Positions 8,641 through 18,140 of a DNA stretch of 64,000 nt are shown one piece after another. Origin of the DNA: Acinetobacter boissieri (lineage in GTDB: Bacteria; Pseudomonadota; Gammaproteobacteria; Pseudomonadales; Moraxellaceae); assembly GCF_900096955.1 (NCBI RefSeq), contig NZ_FMYL01000011.1, positions 1 through 64,000 of the forward strand. Direction: 5' to 3'. A program made the position numbers and the translations under genes. The notes under the pieces are model-generated. The model worked only from the letters and a program-made list of their open reading frames with translations. It was not told the DNA's origin and did no database searches. Position 1 is the stretch's first letter. Each line of letters starts with the position of its first letter.

Positions 8641-9777
8641 ATGTCTACCCAACTCTCTACACACCAATGTCAAGTGATTACCTTATGGTATCTCGTCCAG
8701 CATTCTTTGGCGAGTTACCATAAACTTCTAGATCATTTCGGTGACCTAGAATCTGTACTTCATCAGAAGTCTCTTTCTACGTGGTCAACACTAAAAATAC
8801 ATAAAACTCATATTGAACGTGCTAAAAACTTCAAACAACCTGAGCAACAACGACATTTTCAAAGTTTGATAGATTTGATTTGTCGCGAATGTGATTTTGT
8901 TTGCACACCATTAGATCCACAGTATCCCAAGCAACTTCTACATTACTCAGATCATCCACCCATCCTATTTGGGCAAGGTAATATTGAACTATTAAACGCA
9001 CCGCAAATTTCAATTGTAGGCAGTCGTAAAGCATCTAAAGCAGGGCTTCAAATCAGTTATGATTTTGCATATTTTTTAGCAGAAGCAGGCTTTACAATTA
9101 CCAGTGGGCTTGCAAATGGTATAGATCAAGCAGCACATGATGCAGCATTAAAACATTGTAGAACCATTGCTGTCATGGGAACAGGCATAGATAACACCTA
9201 CCCTAAAACCAACCATTTACTCAGATCGAATATTATTAAACATGGTGGCACAGTTATTACCGAGTTTTTGCCATTCACACCACCATTGCAATATCATTTT
9301 CCTCGCCGTAATCGAATTGTAAGTGGTCTCAGCCTAGCTGTATTGGTGACACAAGCGTCTTTAGGTAGTGGCTCTTTAATTACTGCAAAAGCTGCTGCTG
9401 AACAAGGTAAACTTATTTTTGCAACACCTGGGCATATTTATGACAGCACATATCAAGGTTGTCATCAGCTCATTCGTGAAGGTGCAACTTTAGTTGATCA
9501 CCCCGAACAAATTTTAGAAGATATTGCTTTACCAACACATTGGCACATTAAACAATCTGAAATACAGCAAGAGTCTCCCAACAGTGTCAATATTGCAGAG
9601 CACTTAGTTACTACTTACAACATACTCTCATGGCAAGGCCAAGATATTGATGAGCTTTCCAACAAAATACAAATACCAACCAGTATGCTTATTGCACATC
9701 TCATGGAACTTGAATTAGAAGGTCTTTGTATACAGCAGTTTGGTTTGTATTCTAGACATACGACTTCATCTCTCTAA
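8641..9777 (+). CDS. dprA: DNA processing protein DprA
   Basis: This 378-residue protein loads RecA onto incoming single-stranded DNA during natural transformation. The Rossmann-like core shows GSRKASKAG, the TSGLANGIDQAAH segment, MGTGIDNTYP and the FPRRNRIVSGLS and GSGSLITA motifs expected of DprA. A C-terminal winged-helix-like segment (about 310-375) is present, as in other DprA proteins. It sits between the LysM gene and tsaC with gaps of 13 and 9 bases, so the three are probably co-transcribed. Its presence fits a naturally competent Acinetobacter-type host. Confidence 0.95.
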   Translation: MSTQLSTHQCQVITLWYLVQHSLASYHKLLDHFGDLESVLHQKSLSTWSTLKIHKTHIERAKNFKQPEQQRHFQSLIDLICRECDFVCTPLDPQYPKQLLHYSDHPPILFGQGNIELLNAPQISIVGSRKASKAGLQISYDFAYFLAEAGFTITSGLANGIDQAAHDAALKHCRTIAVMGTGIDNTYPKTNHLLRSNIIKHGGTVITEFLPFTPPLQYHFPRRNRIVSGLSLAVLVTQASLGSGSLITAKAAAEQGKLIFATPGHIYDSTYQGCHQLIREGATLVDHPEQILEDIALPTHWHIKQSEIQQESPNSVNIAEHLVTTYNILSWQGQDIDELSNKIQIPTSMLIAHLMELELEGLCIQQFGLYSRHTTSSL

Positions 9778-9786
9778 GGAACGCCC

Positions 9787-10356
9787 ATGACCCTCGTCTC
9801 TATTATTCAAGCTACAGAGGACTTGCATGCGGGAAAAGTGATTGCCTACCCAACAGAAGCAGTTTGGGGGCTTGGCTGTGATCCATTTAATGAAAGTGCT
9901 TTTCAACAATTACTCGCCTTAAAAAAACGCCCGATTGAAAAGGGGGTCATTTTACTGGCCAGTGAAATTGCTCAGGTCGAACATTTATTTAAAAGCTTAA
10001 ATAGCAACATTCAACAAAAGATTATTTCAAGCTGGTATAAACAAAATCCTCACGCGAAAGCAACCACATGGTTATTACCATCTGATAGTACTGTTCCAAA
10101 ATGGATTACGGGCAAGCACCATAGTGTCGCTGTACGTGTTACGAACCATTTATTATGCCAATCTTTGTGCGAGTCTTTTGGTGGCTTTATTGTTTCAACC
10201 AGTGCTAATCCAGCAGGGGCTTTACCTGCAAAATGTTTAAAAAGTGCCAAACAGTATTTTAATGATCAAATCACTTATTTAGATGGATCATTAGGATTAT
10301 CTCCTGAACCAAGTCGTATTATTGATGCAAGCACAGGGTTGATTATTCGTGAATAA
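9787..10356 (+). CDS. tsaC: Threonylcarbamoyl-AMP synthase (Sua5/YrdC/YciO family)
   Basis: This 189-residue single-domain YrdC-type protein makes threonylcarbamoyl-AMP from threonine, bicarbonate and ATP, for the t6A modification at position 37 of tRNAs reading ANN codons. Typical features are YPTEAVWGLGCDP (nucleotide-binding loop), LKKRPIEKG and the STSANPAG segment. The short length places it in the TsaC class, without the Sua5 C-terminal domain. It follows dprA by 9 bases, an arrangement common in proteobacteria. Its stop codon overlaps the A tract of a terminator that works for the opposite strand. Confidence 0.94.
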   Translation: MTLVSIIQATEDLHAGKVIAYPTEAVWGLGCDPFNESAFQQLLALKKRPIEKGVILLASEIAQVEHLFKSLNSNIQQKIISSWYKQNPHAKATTWLLPSDSTVPKWITGKHHSVAVRVTNHLLCQSLCESFGGFIVSTSANPAGALPAKCLKSAKQYFNDQITYLDGSLGLSPEPSRIIDASTGLIIRE

Positions 10357-10490
10357 AAAAAAGCCCAGCTGAAAATGAGTTAGCTGGGCTTGAAAATGAT
10401 GTGTGTTAATACACATCAGAGGGTTAACTGGTAAGTGATATCCGACTTAATCACTATGGATTCCATTATCTGCAAAAAGCTCACATTTTA
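10355..10490 (-). ncRNA. Candidate small RNA with Rho-independent terminator
   Basis: No gene reads into this stretch from nearby on the minus strand, yet it carries a strong minus-strand terminator. The stem arms are 10361-10370 and 10382-10391, followed on that strand by eight T (complement of A 10355-10362). Two more hairpins lie just upstream: 10398-10417 (GATGTGT stem, 7 bp) and 10435-10454 (GTGAT stem, 5 bp). Three consecutive stem-loops ending in a terminator is the layout of a bacterial small RNA of about 100-140 nt. I could not find a convincing -10/-35 pair, so the 5' end is a guess. Alternatively the hairpin simply ends tsaC transcription. Confidence 0.35.
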
Positions 10491-10773
10491 AAAATAGTTT
10501 TAAACTATAACTAATTTAATTCAATCTGTGCTTTAACAATCCAATATATTCGCTATATATGGATTTTTTATACAAAAAACATCGATCAGTCTACATTTTA
10601 CTCACCATTAGTCTAAGTACCATTGTATAAAAAAAAATACAAACAACTATAGCTAAATACTATTAGGCTATATTTTTAATCTATATCGTACTCATTTTAG
10701 TGTAAAAACCAATGACTATCATAGTTAAAAACTATAAATAAATATTGTATATGATTCAAAATATCACACAAAT

Positions 10774-10820
10774 AAAAACCCCTGATACGCGCTAAGTGAT
10801 TGCATATATTCAGAGGTTTT
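10774..10820 (-). terminator. Probable terminator downstream of the binding-protein gene
   Basis: The arms 10774-10784 and 10810-10820 pair over 11 bp with one mismatch around a 25-base loop. On the minus strand the stem is followed by a T-rich run. It lies about 50 bases beyond the stop codon at 10871. The remaining sequence between 10491 and 10773 is A/T-rich and shows no gene. Confidence 0.4.
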
Positions 10821-10870
10821 TATGTAAAATTGAATAAAGATTAAGTGACTAAAAGTAAAATTTTAGGCAC

Positions 10871-11776
10871 CTATAACATAATACCACTGCTATTTGGATG
10901 TGTTTTTAAGTATTTAAAAATCTGACTTTGTGGCATATTTAAATTAATATTATGTGGTGGAATTGGTGACTGCAGCCATTTTTTATACAAATGATCCATT
11001 TTTCCAGAATCCCACATATTTAAAATGACCTTATCAGCAACTGTTTTTATTTTTGTATCATCTTTAGCAAACATAATGGCATATGGTTCTACTGCAAAAG
11101 GTTGCCCAGTAGTCACCACCTTATAATCTTTAGGGTGAGCAGACTTAGCAATTAAATTATTCAACACTGCTTCATTTTGTACAAAAGCGACAACTCGGCC
11201 AGACTCAAGCATTGCAAATGCTTCCGCATGATTTTTTCCATAAACAGTTGTAATTTCAATATTTTTTAGTTTTTTAGCTTGTAAAATATGTTTTTCAGAC
11301 GTTGTACCTTTTGTTGTAGACACAGATTTACCATTTAAATCTTGAATGTCTTTAATAGCAGCATCTTTCTTCACTGCAAAACGCACTTCAGCAGCAAAAT
11401 AGTTAATAGAAAAACCTACTTCTTTTTGACGATCTTTGGTGTTTGTGGTGGTGTCACAGACTAAATCAATATTTCCTGATTGTACTTCTGGAATACGCTG
11501 TTCTGCACTCACCTTTTTATATTCTACTTTTAAGTTAGGTAACTGTAATTCTTTTTTAATTTCAGTCGCAATATCATCACATGTATCAATTGCATATCCT
11601 AAAGGCTTACCATTGATTGCATATGACACAGGTTCTGAAGATTCAGAATAGCCAATAGTCATTTTACCGCTTGTTTTTATTTTTTGTAGAGTATCTGCTG
11701 CATGTACTACACCGACTAAACCAAATGTGCAACACATAAATATTGAGCATCGCAACGTGTTTTTTAAAAATGTCAT
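10871..11776 (-). CDS. Glutamate/aspartate-type ABC transporter periplasmic binding protein (GltI-like)
   Basis: This 301-residue family 3 solute-binding protein has a signal peptide cut near VVHAAD. The segments TLQKIKTSGKMTIGYSESS, PLGYAIDTCDDIA, DLVCDTTTNTKDRQKEVGFS and SVSTTKGTTSEKHI are characteristic of the GltI/DEBP group, which captures glutamate and aspartate in the periplasm. No permease or ATPase gene is next to it, so it is an orphan here and must work with components encoded elsewhere. Substrate choice is by family resemblance only. Confidence 0.88.
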   Translation of the reverse strand: MTFLKNTLRCSIFMCCTFGLVGVVHAADTLQKIKTSGKMTIGYSESSEPVSYAINGKPLGYAIDTCDDIATEIKKELQLPNLKVEYKKVSAEQRIPEVQSGNIDLVCDTTTNTKDRQKEVGFSINYFAAEVRFAVKKDAAIKDIQDLNGKSVSTTKGTTSEKHILQAKKLKNIEITTVYGKNHAEAFAMLESGRVVAFVQNEAVLNNLIAKSAHPKDYKVVTTGQPFAVEPYAIMFAKDDTKIKTVADKVILNMWDSGKMDHLYKKWLQSPIPPHNINLNMPQSQIFKYLKTHPNSSGIML

Positions 11777-11970
11777 TTATAAAACTCCTTATACTTAGAG
11801 GCATCTGACATAAACCTCCAGAAGATATAAAATTATTAAAAGCATGCTTCGCTATACATCACGAAAAATAACGCTTTTTATTTAATCATTTGAAAATATT
11901 TTATACATACATGTCACATATGAACATTAAATATAGCCCCAATGATCTACCCAATGGTTGGCATATTATA

Positions 11971-12010
11971 ACAATTTAAAACATTTTATAACATTTTATA
12001 ACAATTTATA
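11971..12010. repeat. Four imperfect 10-bp A/T repeats
   Basis: The units ACAATTTAAA, ACATTTTATA, ACATTTTATA and ACAATTTATA lie head to tail in the gap between the binding-protein gene and phoA, about 200 bp upstream of the former. The 10-bp period matches one helical turn, which would produce bent DNA. The remainder of 11777-12100 is A/T-rich with no gene that I can see. Confidence 0.6.
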
Positions 12011-12100
12011 TGATTACATCTCATTTATTAGATAATTTTCTCTTGAGATCACTAAATATTTTAAATTATGAATTAATTTTCATTTTAAATCTAAATAACA

Positions 12101-12139
12101 AAGGACTTGTCAAACAGGGTAGATGTTTGACAAGTCCTT
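12101..12139 (-). terminator. Terminator of phoA
   Basis: A perfect 15-bp stem has arms 12101-12115 and 12125-12139 and a 9-base loop, located 14 bases past the phoA stop codon on the minus strand. The trailing T tract is interrupted, but the stem is long and stable. Confidence 0.7.
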
Positions 12140-12152
12140 AAATATATAACGA

Positions 12153-13568
12153 CTATTTAATTTTAAGCGCGTCTTTCATAATAAAGAATAAATCTGTTTG
12201 GTCAGTTAGACCAACAATATTTGCAGCTCTCGGGCCATACGCAGCAACACGGACTTGTGAACCCGTATGCTCTTGGCTACCTTTATCAGATGTTGCATAG
12301 TTTAGAACCATTGGCGCATTATCTTGAGTCAACAACTTCACTGTTTTACCAGGGCTTGGTGAATCTAGCGGTACAATTTGGCTCGTATGCGCATGATCTC
12401 CCGTTAAAATAATAAGCGTATCTGGGTTTGTTTTAGCAAAAGCCAATGCCGATTGAACCGCTTCGTCTAAAGCCAACGTTTCACCAATTTGACCACATGC
12501 ATCTGCTTCATGGTTACGTTTATCAATAGATGCACTTTCAACTTGTAGGAAAAAACCCTTTGGATTCATTTTTAGTAGATTAATCGCTTTATCCGTCATT
12601 TCTTTTAAGCTAGGCGTAGACGCTTTATACTCTGGATTCGGTTGGCAACGCTCTGCTACTTTTTCATTACCCCCATGTACTGCTTCGGGACCCAACCATC
12701 TCACTGCTAAATTACCTGATGCAAATAAACCAAGTACGGGCTGTTTTTGATTTGCTATAGTGATTTTATCTAGCTCTGATTTATCTGTAACCACCTGATA
12801 GTTTTCAGTTTGAGCCTGCTCTAATAAAGTTTTACCCTGAAACTTCCCTGCAGTTGCTTTCTCTTGGAAGGATTTCATACCCCCACCAAAAGTAACATCA
12901 GCACGCGCATCTAATAACTGTTCAGAAATTGAACCCAAACCACCATTTTCTAAAGCCTCTTTTGGACATAGCTTAGTTGTAGATGATGGTGAATAACATT
13001 TGCGTTTTGGTACATGTGACACAAGTGCAGCAGGTGTTGCATCTTGTAGTTCAGAGGTTGTGACATTACCAGTTGCATAGCCTGCTTTTTTTGCCAAAGC
13101 TAAAATAGATGTTTGTGGTTTATCATAAATATCTACACCTAGGGCACCATTATATGTTTTAACACCTGTTGCCCACGCAGAAGCAGAAGCGGCGGAATCT
13201 GTCACATATTCAATACTTTTATCTTTATTTAAAGCGTATGTTGTATAACTACCTGTGAACGGTAAGGCATCTATACCAGGGAAATAACCACTTGCACCTT
13301 TAATATAGTTACGTGCACTGGTAATTTCAGAATCGCTTGTGCCATCACCAATAATTAAAATGATATTTTTAACATGACGGTTATTAATTGCAGCTTTTAA
13401 TGCTTGGCTACGCTCTTCTTTTAAACGCGTTGCACCTGAAAATTGAGTAACATCACCTTTTACTTGAGGTGCAATTAAATCACGATTATCTGCATATGTT
13501 GTAATTGATAATACTGAACAGCTCACCAGTGCCATGAGTGTGGAAAGTACTTTTTTCTTATGTATCAT
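12153..13568 (-). CDS. phoA: Alkaline phosphatase
   Basis: This 471-residue periplasmic phosphomonoesterase releases phosphate from organic esters. It has a signal peptide ending near TTYA, the metal site IIGDG (D75), and the catalytic loop VTDSAASASAWATG with nucleophile S125. Other conserved parts are TSELQDATPAALVSHV, QVESASIDKRNHEADACG and LTGDHAHT, which carry the remaining zinc and magnesium ligands. It is about the usual length for the PhoA family. A Pho-box-like site lies upstream at 13629-13646 and a strong terminator downstream, so it is a single-gene unit, probably induced under phosphate limitation. Confidence 0.95.
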   Translation of the reverse strand: MIHKKKVLSTLMALVSCSVLSITTYADNRDLIAPQVKGDVTQFSGATRLKEERSQALKAAINNRHVKNIILIIGDGTSDSEITSARNYIKGASGYFPGIDALPFTGSYTTYALNKDKSIEYVTDSAASASAWATGVKTYNGALGVDIYDKPQTSILALAKKAGYATGNVTTSELQDATPAALVSHVPKRKCYSPSSTTKLCPKEALENGGLGSISEQLLDARADVTFGGGMKSFQEKATAGKFQGKTLLEQAQTENYQVVTDKSELDKITIANQKQPVLGLFASGNLAVRWLGPEAVHGGNEKVAERCQPNPEYKASTPSLKEMTDKAINLLKMNPKGFFLQVESASIDKRNHEADACGQIGETLALDEAVQSALAFAKTNPDTLIILTGDHAHTSQIVPLDSPSPGKTVKLLTQDNAPMVLNYATSDKGSQEHTGSQVRVAAYGPRAANIVGLTDQTDLFFIMKDALKIK

Positions 13569-13628
13569 GAGATACTTACCCCTATATTGATATTTATAAA
13601 AATTAAAATGGTATTAAAACTTAATTTT

Positions 13629-13646
13629 ATGACACATTCATGTCAT
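13629..13646 (-). promoter_or_regulatory. Candidate PhoB binding site upstream of phoA
   Basis: On the minus strand the sequence reads ATGACATGAATGTGTCAT. Two TGTCAT-like halves (TGACAT and TGTCAT) begin 11 bp apart, as in a Pho box, with one mismatch in the first half. The site also reads as an inverted repeat. It lies 61-78 bp upstream of the phoA start. Confidence 0.4.
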
Positions 13647-13812
13647 TATTTTTGTAATTTCAGAGATATAGCCATAAAAGTAGTTTCATTTTTTAATTTA
13701 AATATCGAACATCACACAATTTACATAGCCTCTACATTAAAGCGCATGTGTAATCACCATAATAATAAAGTAAGATATTTGATTCATGTGATCTCAATGA
13801 AAGGGTAATACA

Positions 13813-14355
13813 ATGGCGAAGATTTATGATATTCCTGTTCAAAATATTAAAGGACAAGATAGCGACTTAAAAAGTTATCAAGGTCAAGTACTTGTAGTCG
13901 TAAATACAGCATCTAAATGTGGTCTCACACCACAATATGAGGGTCTGCAAAAGTTATATCATGATAACAAGTCACACGGACTCAGTGTATTAGGTTTTCC
14001 AGCGAATAACTTTTTACAACAAGAACCTGCATCTAACGATGAGATTGAACAATTTTGTTCTTTAAATTATCAGGTAGATTTTCCTTTATTTGCAAAGGTT
14101 TCTGTATTAGGTGAAGACAAACATCCGTTATATCAATACCTAACTAGCGCTCAACCACAACGTATAGGTGGAAAAGAGTTTACAGAGAAGCTTAAAAGTG
14201 CATCTATTCCTGTGGCAGATGAACCAGAAGTCTTATGGAACTTTGAAAAATTTGTGATTGGCAAAAATGGCGATGTTGTTGCTCGCTTTTCGCCAGACAC
14301 ACTTGCAACTGACCCAGAATTTTTAGAATGTATTCATGCTGAATTAGCAAAATAA
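13813..14355 (+). CDS. Glutathione peroxidase family protein
   Basis: This 180-residue thiol peroxidase of the Gpx/BtuE family reduces hydrogen peroxide or lipid peroxides. The active cysteine is C36 in NTASKCGLTP, so this is a cysteine enzyme rather than a selenoprotein. The conserved LGFPANNF segment and the WNFEKFVI motif carry the other catalytic Gln/Asn and Trp residues. There is no signal peptide, so it is cytoplasmic. A ribosome binding site (GAAAGGG) precedes the ATG. In vivo such bacterial enzymes often use thioredoxin despite the name. It is convergent with the mutarotase gene. Confidence 0.94.
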   Translation: MAKIYDIPVQNIKGQDSDLKSYQGQVLVVVNTASKCGLTPQYEGLQKLYHDNKSHGLSVLGFPANNFLQQEPASNDEIEQFCSLNYQVDFPLFAKVSVLGEDKHPLYQYLTSAQPQRIGGKEFTEKLKSASIPVADEPEVLWNFEKFVIGKNGDVVARFSPDTLATDPEFLECIHAELAK

Positions 14356-14364
14356 TAGGTTATT

Positions 14365-15246
14365 TTAATGAGAAATCATTAACTTATATATTTTAGACTG
14401 ATGAGGTGCTAGTTTCACACTAGCACCTTTTAATTGACCACACTCTAAACATAAAAATTTTTGCCAAGCATGATCATCTACATCAGCTAAACGCTGGGTT
14501 TTATCTATCCAAGGGTTCCATACTACAGCGCCACTGGCATCGCTCTCTACATAGATGAGTGGCTTTTGTAACGAAGAGATTTCAAATATTCCTTGTGTCT
14601 TTAAATAAATTCTATCTATTTCTTGTTTAATTTCAATATATTCTTCTGCTTGTGTAAAACACTGCATATCTTGTAACTGGTCAATATATTCCGTATGACG
14701 AAGCCCTTTTATCTTTGCTGAAGCAATATCTGTAGGGAAATAGCTGTGCCAAGCAAATTCATATTCAAAACTTGCATCACCTGTATTTACTACTTCAAAA
14801 TGTAATGTCAAATTCTTCTGACAACGTATCTTTATTTGTATTTGAAATGAATGATTCCATAAACTGCGTGTATGGGCTGTATCTTTTAATTGGAATACTA
14901 ACTCGTGGCCTGTACTTTCTGAATAAATCGCATCAATTAACTGCCATGGAAGGTAACGAGCAAAACCATGTGCAGGGTATGTTGAATCTATTTTATGTCC
15001 ACCAAACCAAGGAAAACATAGTGGAATACCGCCACGAATTGCTTTACCTGGTTTGTACTGATTCAGCTCGGACAACCAAAGTAAATCCTCTTTAGTTTGG
15101 TTTGTTTTAGACTGAAATTTTAAAATTTGAGCACCTTGTAACGAAATGACAGCACTACAAAATTGATTTTGAATCTCAATAATTTCAAGTTGGCTTTCAG
15201 ATAAAACTGTATATTTCATACCGTAGATCGATTTTAAATCTGGCAT
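14365..15246 (-). CDS. D-hexose-6-phosphate mutarotase (YeaD-type aldose 1-epimerase)
   Basis: This 293-residue galactose-mutarotase-like protein interconverts alpha and beta anomers of hexose 6-phosphates. Recognisable parts are LLWLSELNQYKPGKAIRGGI, PLCFPWFGGH with its conserved tryptophan and arginine/glycine surroundings, AHGFAR, and the VWNPW and CLECG segments near the end. There is no signal peptide. It lies downstream of the ATP synthase operon terminator and so probably has its own promoter within 15247-15308. The assignment to the 6-phosphate-specific subgroup rests on overall similarity. Confidence 0.88.
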   Translation of the reverse strand: MPDLKSIYGMKYTVLSESQLEIIEIQNQFCSAVISLQGAQILKFQSKTNQTKEDLLWLSELNQYKPGKAIRGGIPLCFPWFGGHKIDSTYPAHGFARYLPWQLIDAIYSESTGHELVFQLKDTAHTRSLWNHSFQIQIKIRCQKNLTLHFEVVNTGDASFEYEFAWHSYFPTDIASAKIKGLRHTEYIDQLQDMQCFTQAEEYIEIKQEIDRIYLKTQGIFEISSLQKPLIYVESDASGAVVWNPWIDKTQRLADVDDHAWQKFLCLECGQLKGASVKLAPHQSKIYKLMISH

Positions 15247-15308
15247 ATTATTCTCTTATTTTTTTCTAAATACATATCATGGGCATTATCATAAAATAAA
15301 GAGAAATA

Positions 15309-15336
15309 AAAAAGCCACCCTTAAGGGTGGCTTTTT
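15309..15336. terminator. Terminator of the ATP synthase operon
   Basis: A perfect 14-bp inverted repeat (AAAAAGCCACCCTT and its complement) has A/T tracts on both sides, 14 bases past the atpC stop codon. It works for the minus strand and separates the atp operon from the mutarotase gene. Confidence 0.85.
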
Positions 15337-15349
15337 CTACATCAACAAT

Positions 15350-15769
15350 TTATTTTGCACGATGCTTCATTTTACGAATGGTTTCGAGCTGTCCTGCAAC
15401 CTCTGAAAGAGATGCAAGCGCCGCTGCAGTGTCCAAATCACTTTTTTGATTCGCTAATAATTGTTCAGCATGTTTACGTGCTTCTACAATTGCGACTTCA
15501 TCTAAGTTTTCTGCACGTACAGCAGTATCAGCAAGTACAGTAACTACATGAGGCTGCACTTCAAGTACACCACCTGACACATATATTACTTCTTCTGTAC
15601 CATTTTCAAGCACAACACGTATTGGACCAGGTTTTAGCAAAGTTACCAGTGGAGCGTGACTTGGCATAATACCTAACTCACCACCCACACCTTTAGCAAT
15701 CAACATAGTCACTGTGCCAGAGAATAACGACTCACCAACACTTACGACATCACATTGCATCGTTGCCAT
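15350..15769 (-). CDS. atpC: ATP synthase epsilon subunit
   Basis: This 139-residue subunit sits on the F1 rotor and regulates ATP hydrolysis. It has the N-terminal beta-sandwich (MQCDVVSVGESLFSG, GELGIMPSHAPLVTLLKPG) and the C-terminal helical hairpin (VEARKHAEQLLANQ onward) of the family. It is the last gene of the atp operon, 17 bases after atpD, and is followed by a strong terminator. The start at 15769 lies behind a good AGGAGA-type ribosome binding site. Confidence 0.97.
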   Translation of the reverse strand: MATMQCDVVSVGESLFSGTVTMLIAKGVGGELGIMPSHAPLVTLLKPGPIRVVLENGTEEVIYVSGGVLEVQPHVVTVLADTAVRAENLDEVAIVEARKHAEQLLANQKSDLDTAAALASLSEVAGQLETIRKMKHRAK

Positions 15770-15786
15770 GAGATGATCTCCTTAAA

Positions 15787-17196
<1,410 letters not shown>

Positions 17197-17212
17197 TCAA
17201 ATTTCAATATTA

Positions 17213-18082
17213 TTAAACGGCAGCGGCACCACCAACGATTTCAGAAATTTCCTGAGTAATCGCGGCTTGACGCAGCTTGTTATAAACGAGTTGTAAGTCT
17301 TTGATTAGCTGACCTGCATTATCTGTTGCTGCTTTCATCGCAACCATACGTGCAGACTGCTCACATGCGATATTTTCAATCACACCTTGGTAAACCATTG
17401 ACTCAATATAGCGAACCAATAAACCATTCAGCAGTTCTTCTGCATTTGGTTCATAGATATAGTCCCAACCATAGTTACGGTCTAGGTCTTCGCCTTCATC
17501 TGCTTGTGCTAAAGGAACAAGCTGCTCAACTTTTGGCTTTTGTGTCATCGCATTGACAAAACCATTCGACACAAGATAGATACGATCTAACTCGCCTTTG
17601 TCGAAAGCATCAAGCATGATTTGTACTGAACCAGAAAGCTGATTGAGCGTTGGTGCATCACCAATTTGAGTATTTGCACCAAGCACTTTGCCGCCGTAGC
17701 TTTTAAAAAACGACACCGCTTTTTGACCAATTAAAGCAAATTGAACTTCAATTGACTGCTCTTTTTGTTGCTTAACGTGCTGAACAACTTTTTTAAACAA
17801 GTTAATGTTTAAACCACCTGCTAGACCACGATCTGAAGACACGATGATATAACCAACGCGCTTTACAGGACGATCTACCATGTAACGGTGTTTGTATTCA
17901 GGATTCGCTTGAACTAAATGAGCAATAACACGGTGCATATTTTCGGCATAAGGGCGCCCTACCGCCATACGCTCTTGCGCACGACGCATTTTTGAAGCAG
18001 CGACCATTTGCATTGCACGCGTAATTTTCTGCGTGTTTTTAATGCTGGCTACTTTGGCGCGAATTTCTTTTAAATTTGCCAT
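17213..18082 (-). CDS. atpG: ATP synthase gamma subunit
   Basis: This 289-residue subunit is the central shaft of F1. The N-terminal helix [20 protein letters not shown] and the C-terminal helix ending in [19 protein letters not shown] form the coiled coil that turns inside the alpha-beta ring. The middle Rossmann-like part includes [10 protein letters not shown]. The length matches the family (about 287). It is separated from atpA by 58 bases and from atpD by 31 bases. Confidence 0.98.
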   Translation of the reverse strand: MANLKEIRAKVASIKNTQKITRAMQMVAASKMRRAQERMAVGRPYAENMHRVIAHLVQANPEYKHRYMVDRPVKRVGYIIVSSDRGLAGGLNINLFKKVVQHVKQQKEQSIEVQFALIGQKAVSFFKSYGGKVLGANTQIGDAPTLNQLSGSVQIMLDAFDKGELDRIYLVSNGFVNAMTQKPKVEQLVPLAQADEGEDLDRNYGWDYIYEPNAEELLNGLLVRYIESMVYQGVIENIACEQSARMVAMKAATDNAGQLIKDLQLVYNKLRQAAITQEISEIVGGAAAV

Positions 18083-18140
18083 ATGCTTAACCTACTGTTC
18101 GAAAGTTTTTTACCACTTTCGAACATTGATCCGTGAAAAC

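Noticed and set aside
13560..13808. 82-residue plus-strand reading frame before the glutathione peroxidase gene
   Set aside because: A/T-rich composition, no ribosome binding site, and it spans the phoA promoter and the Pho-box-like site.
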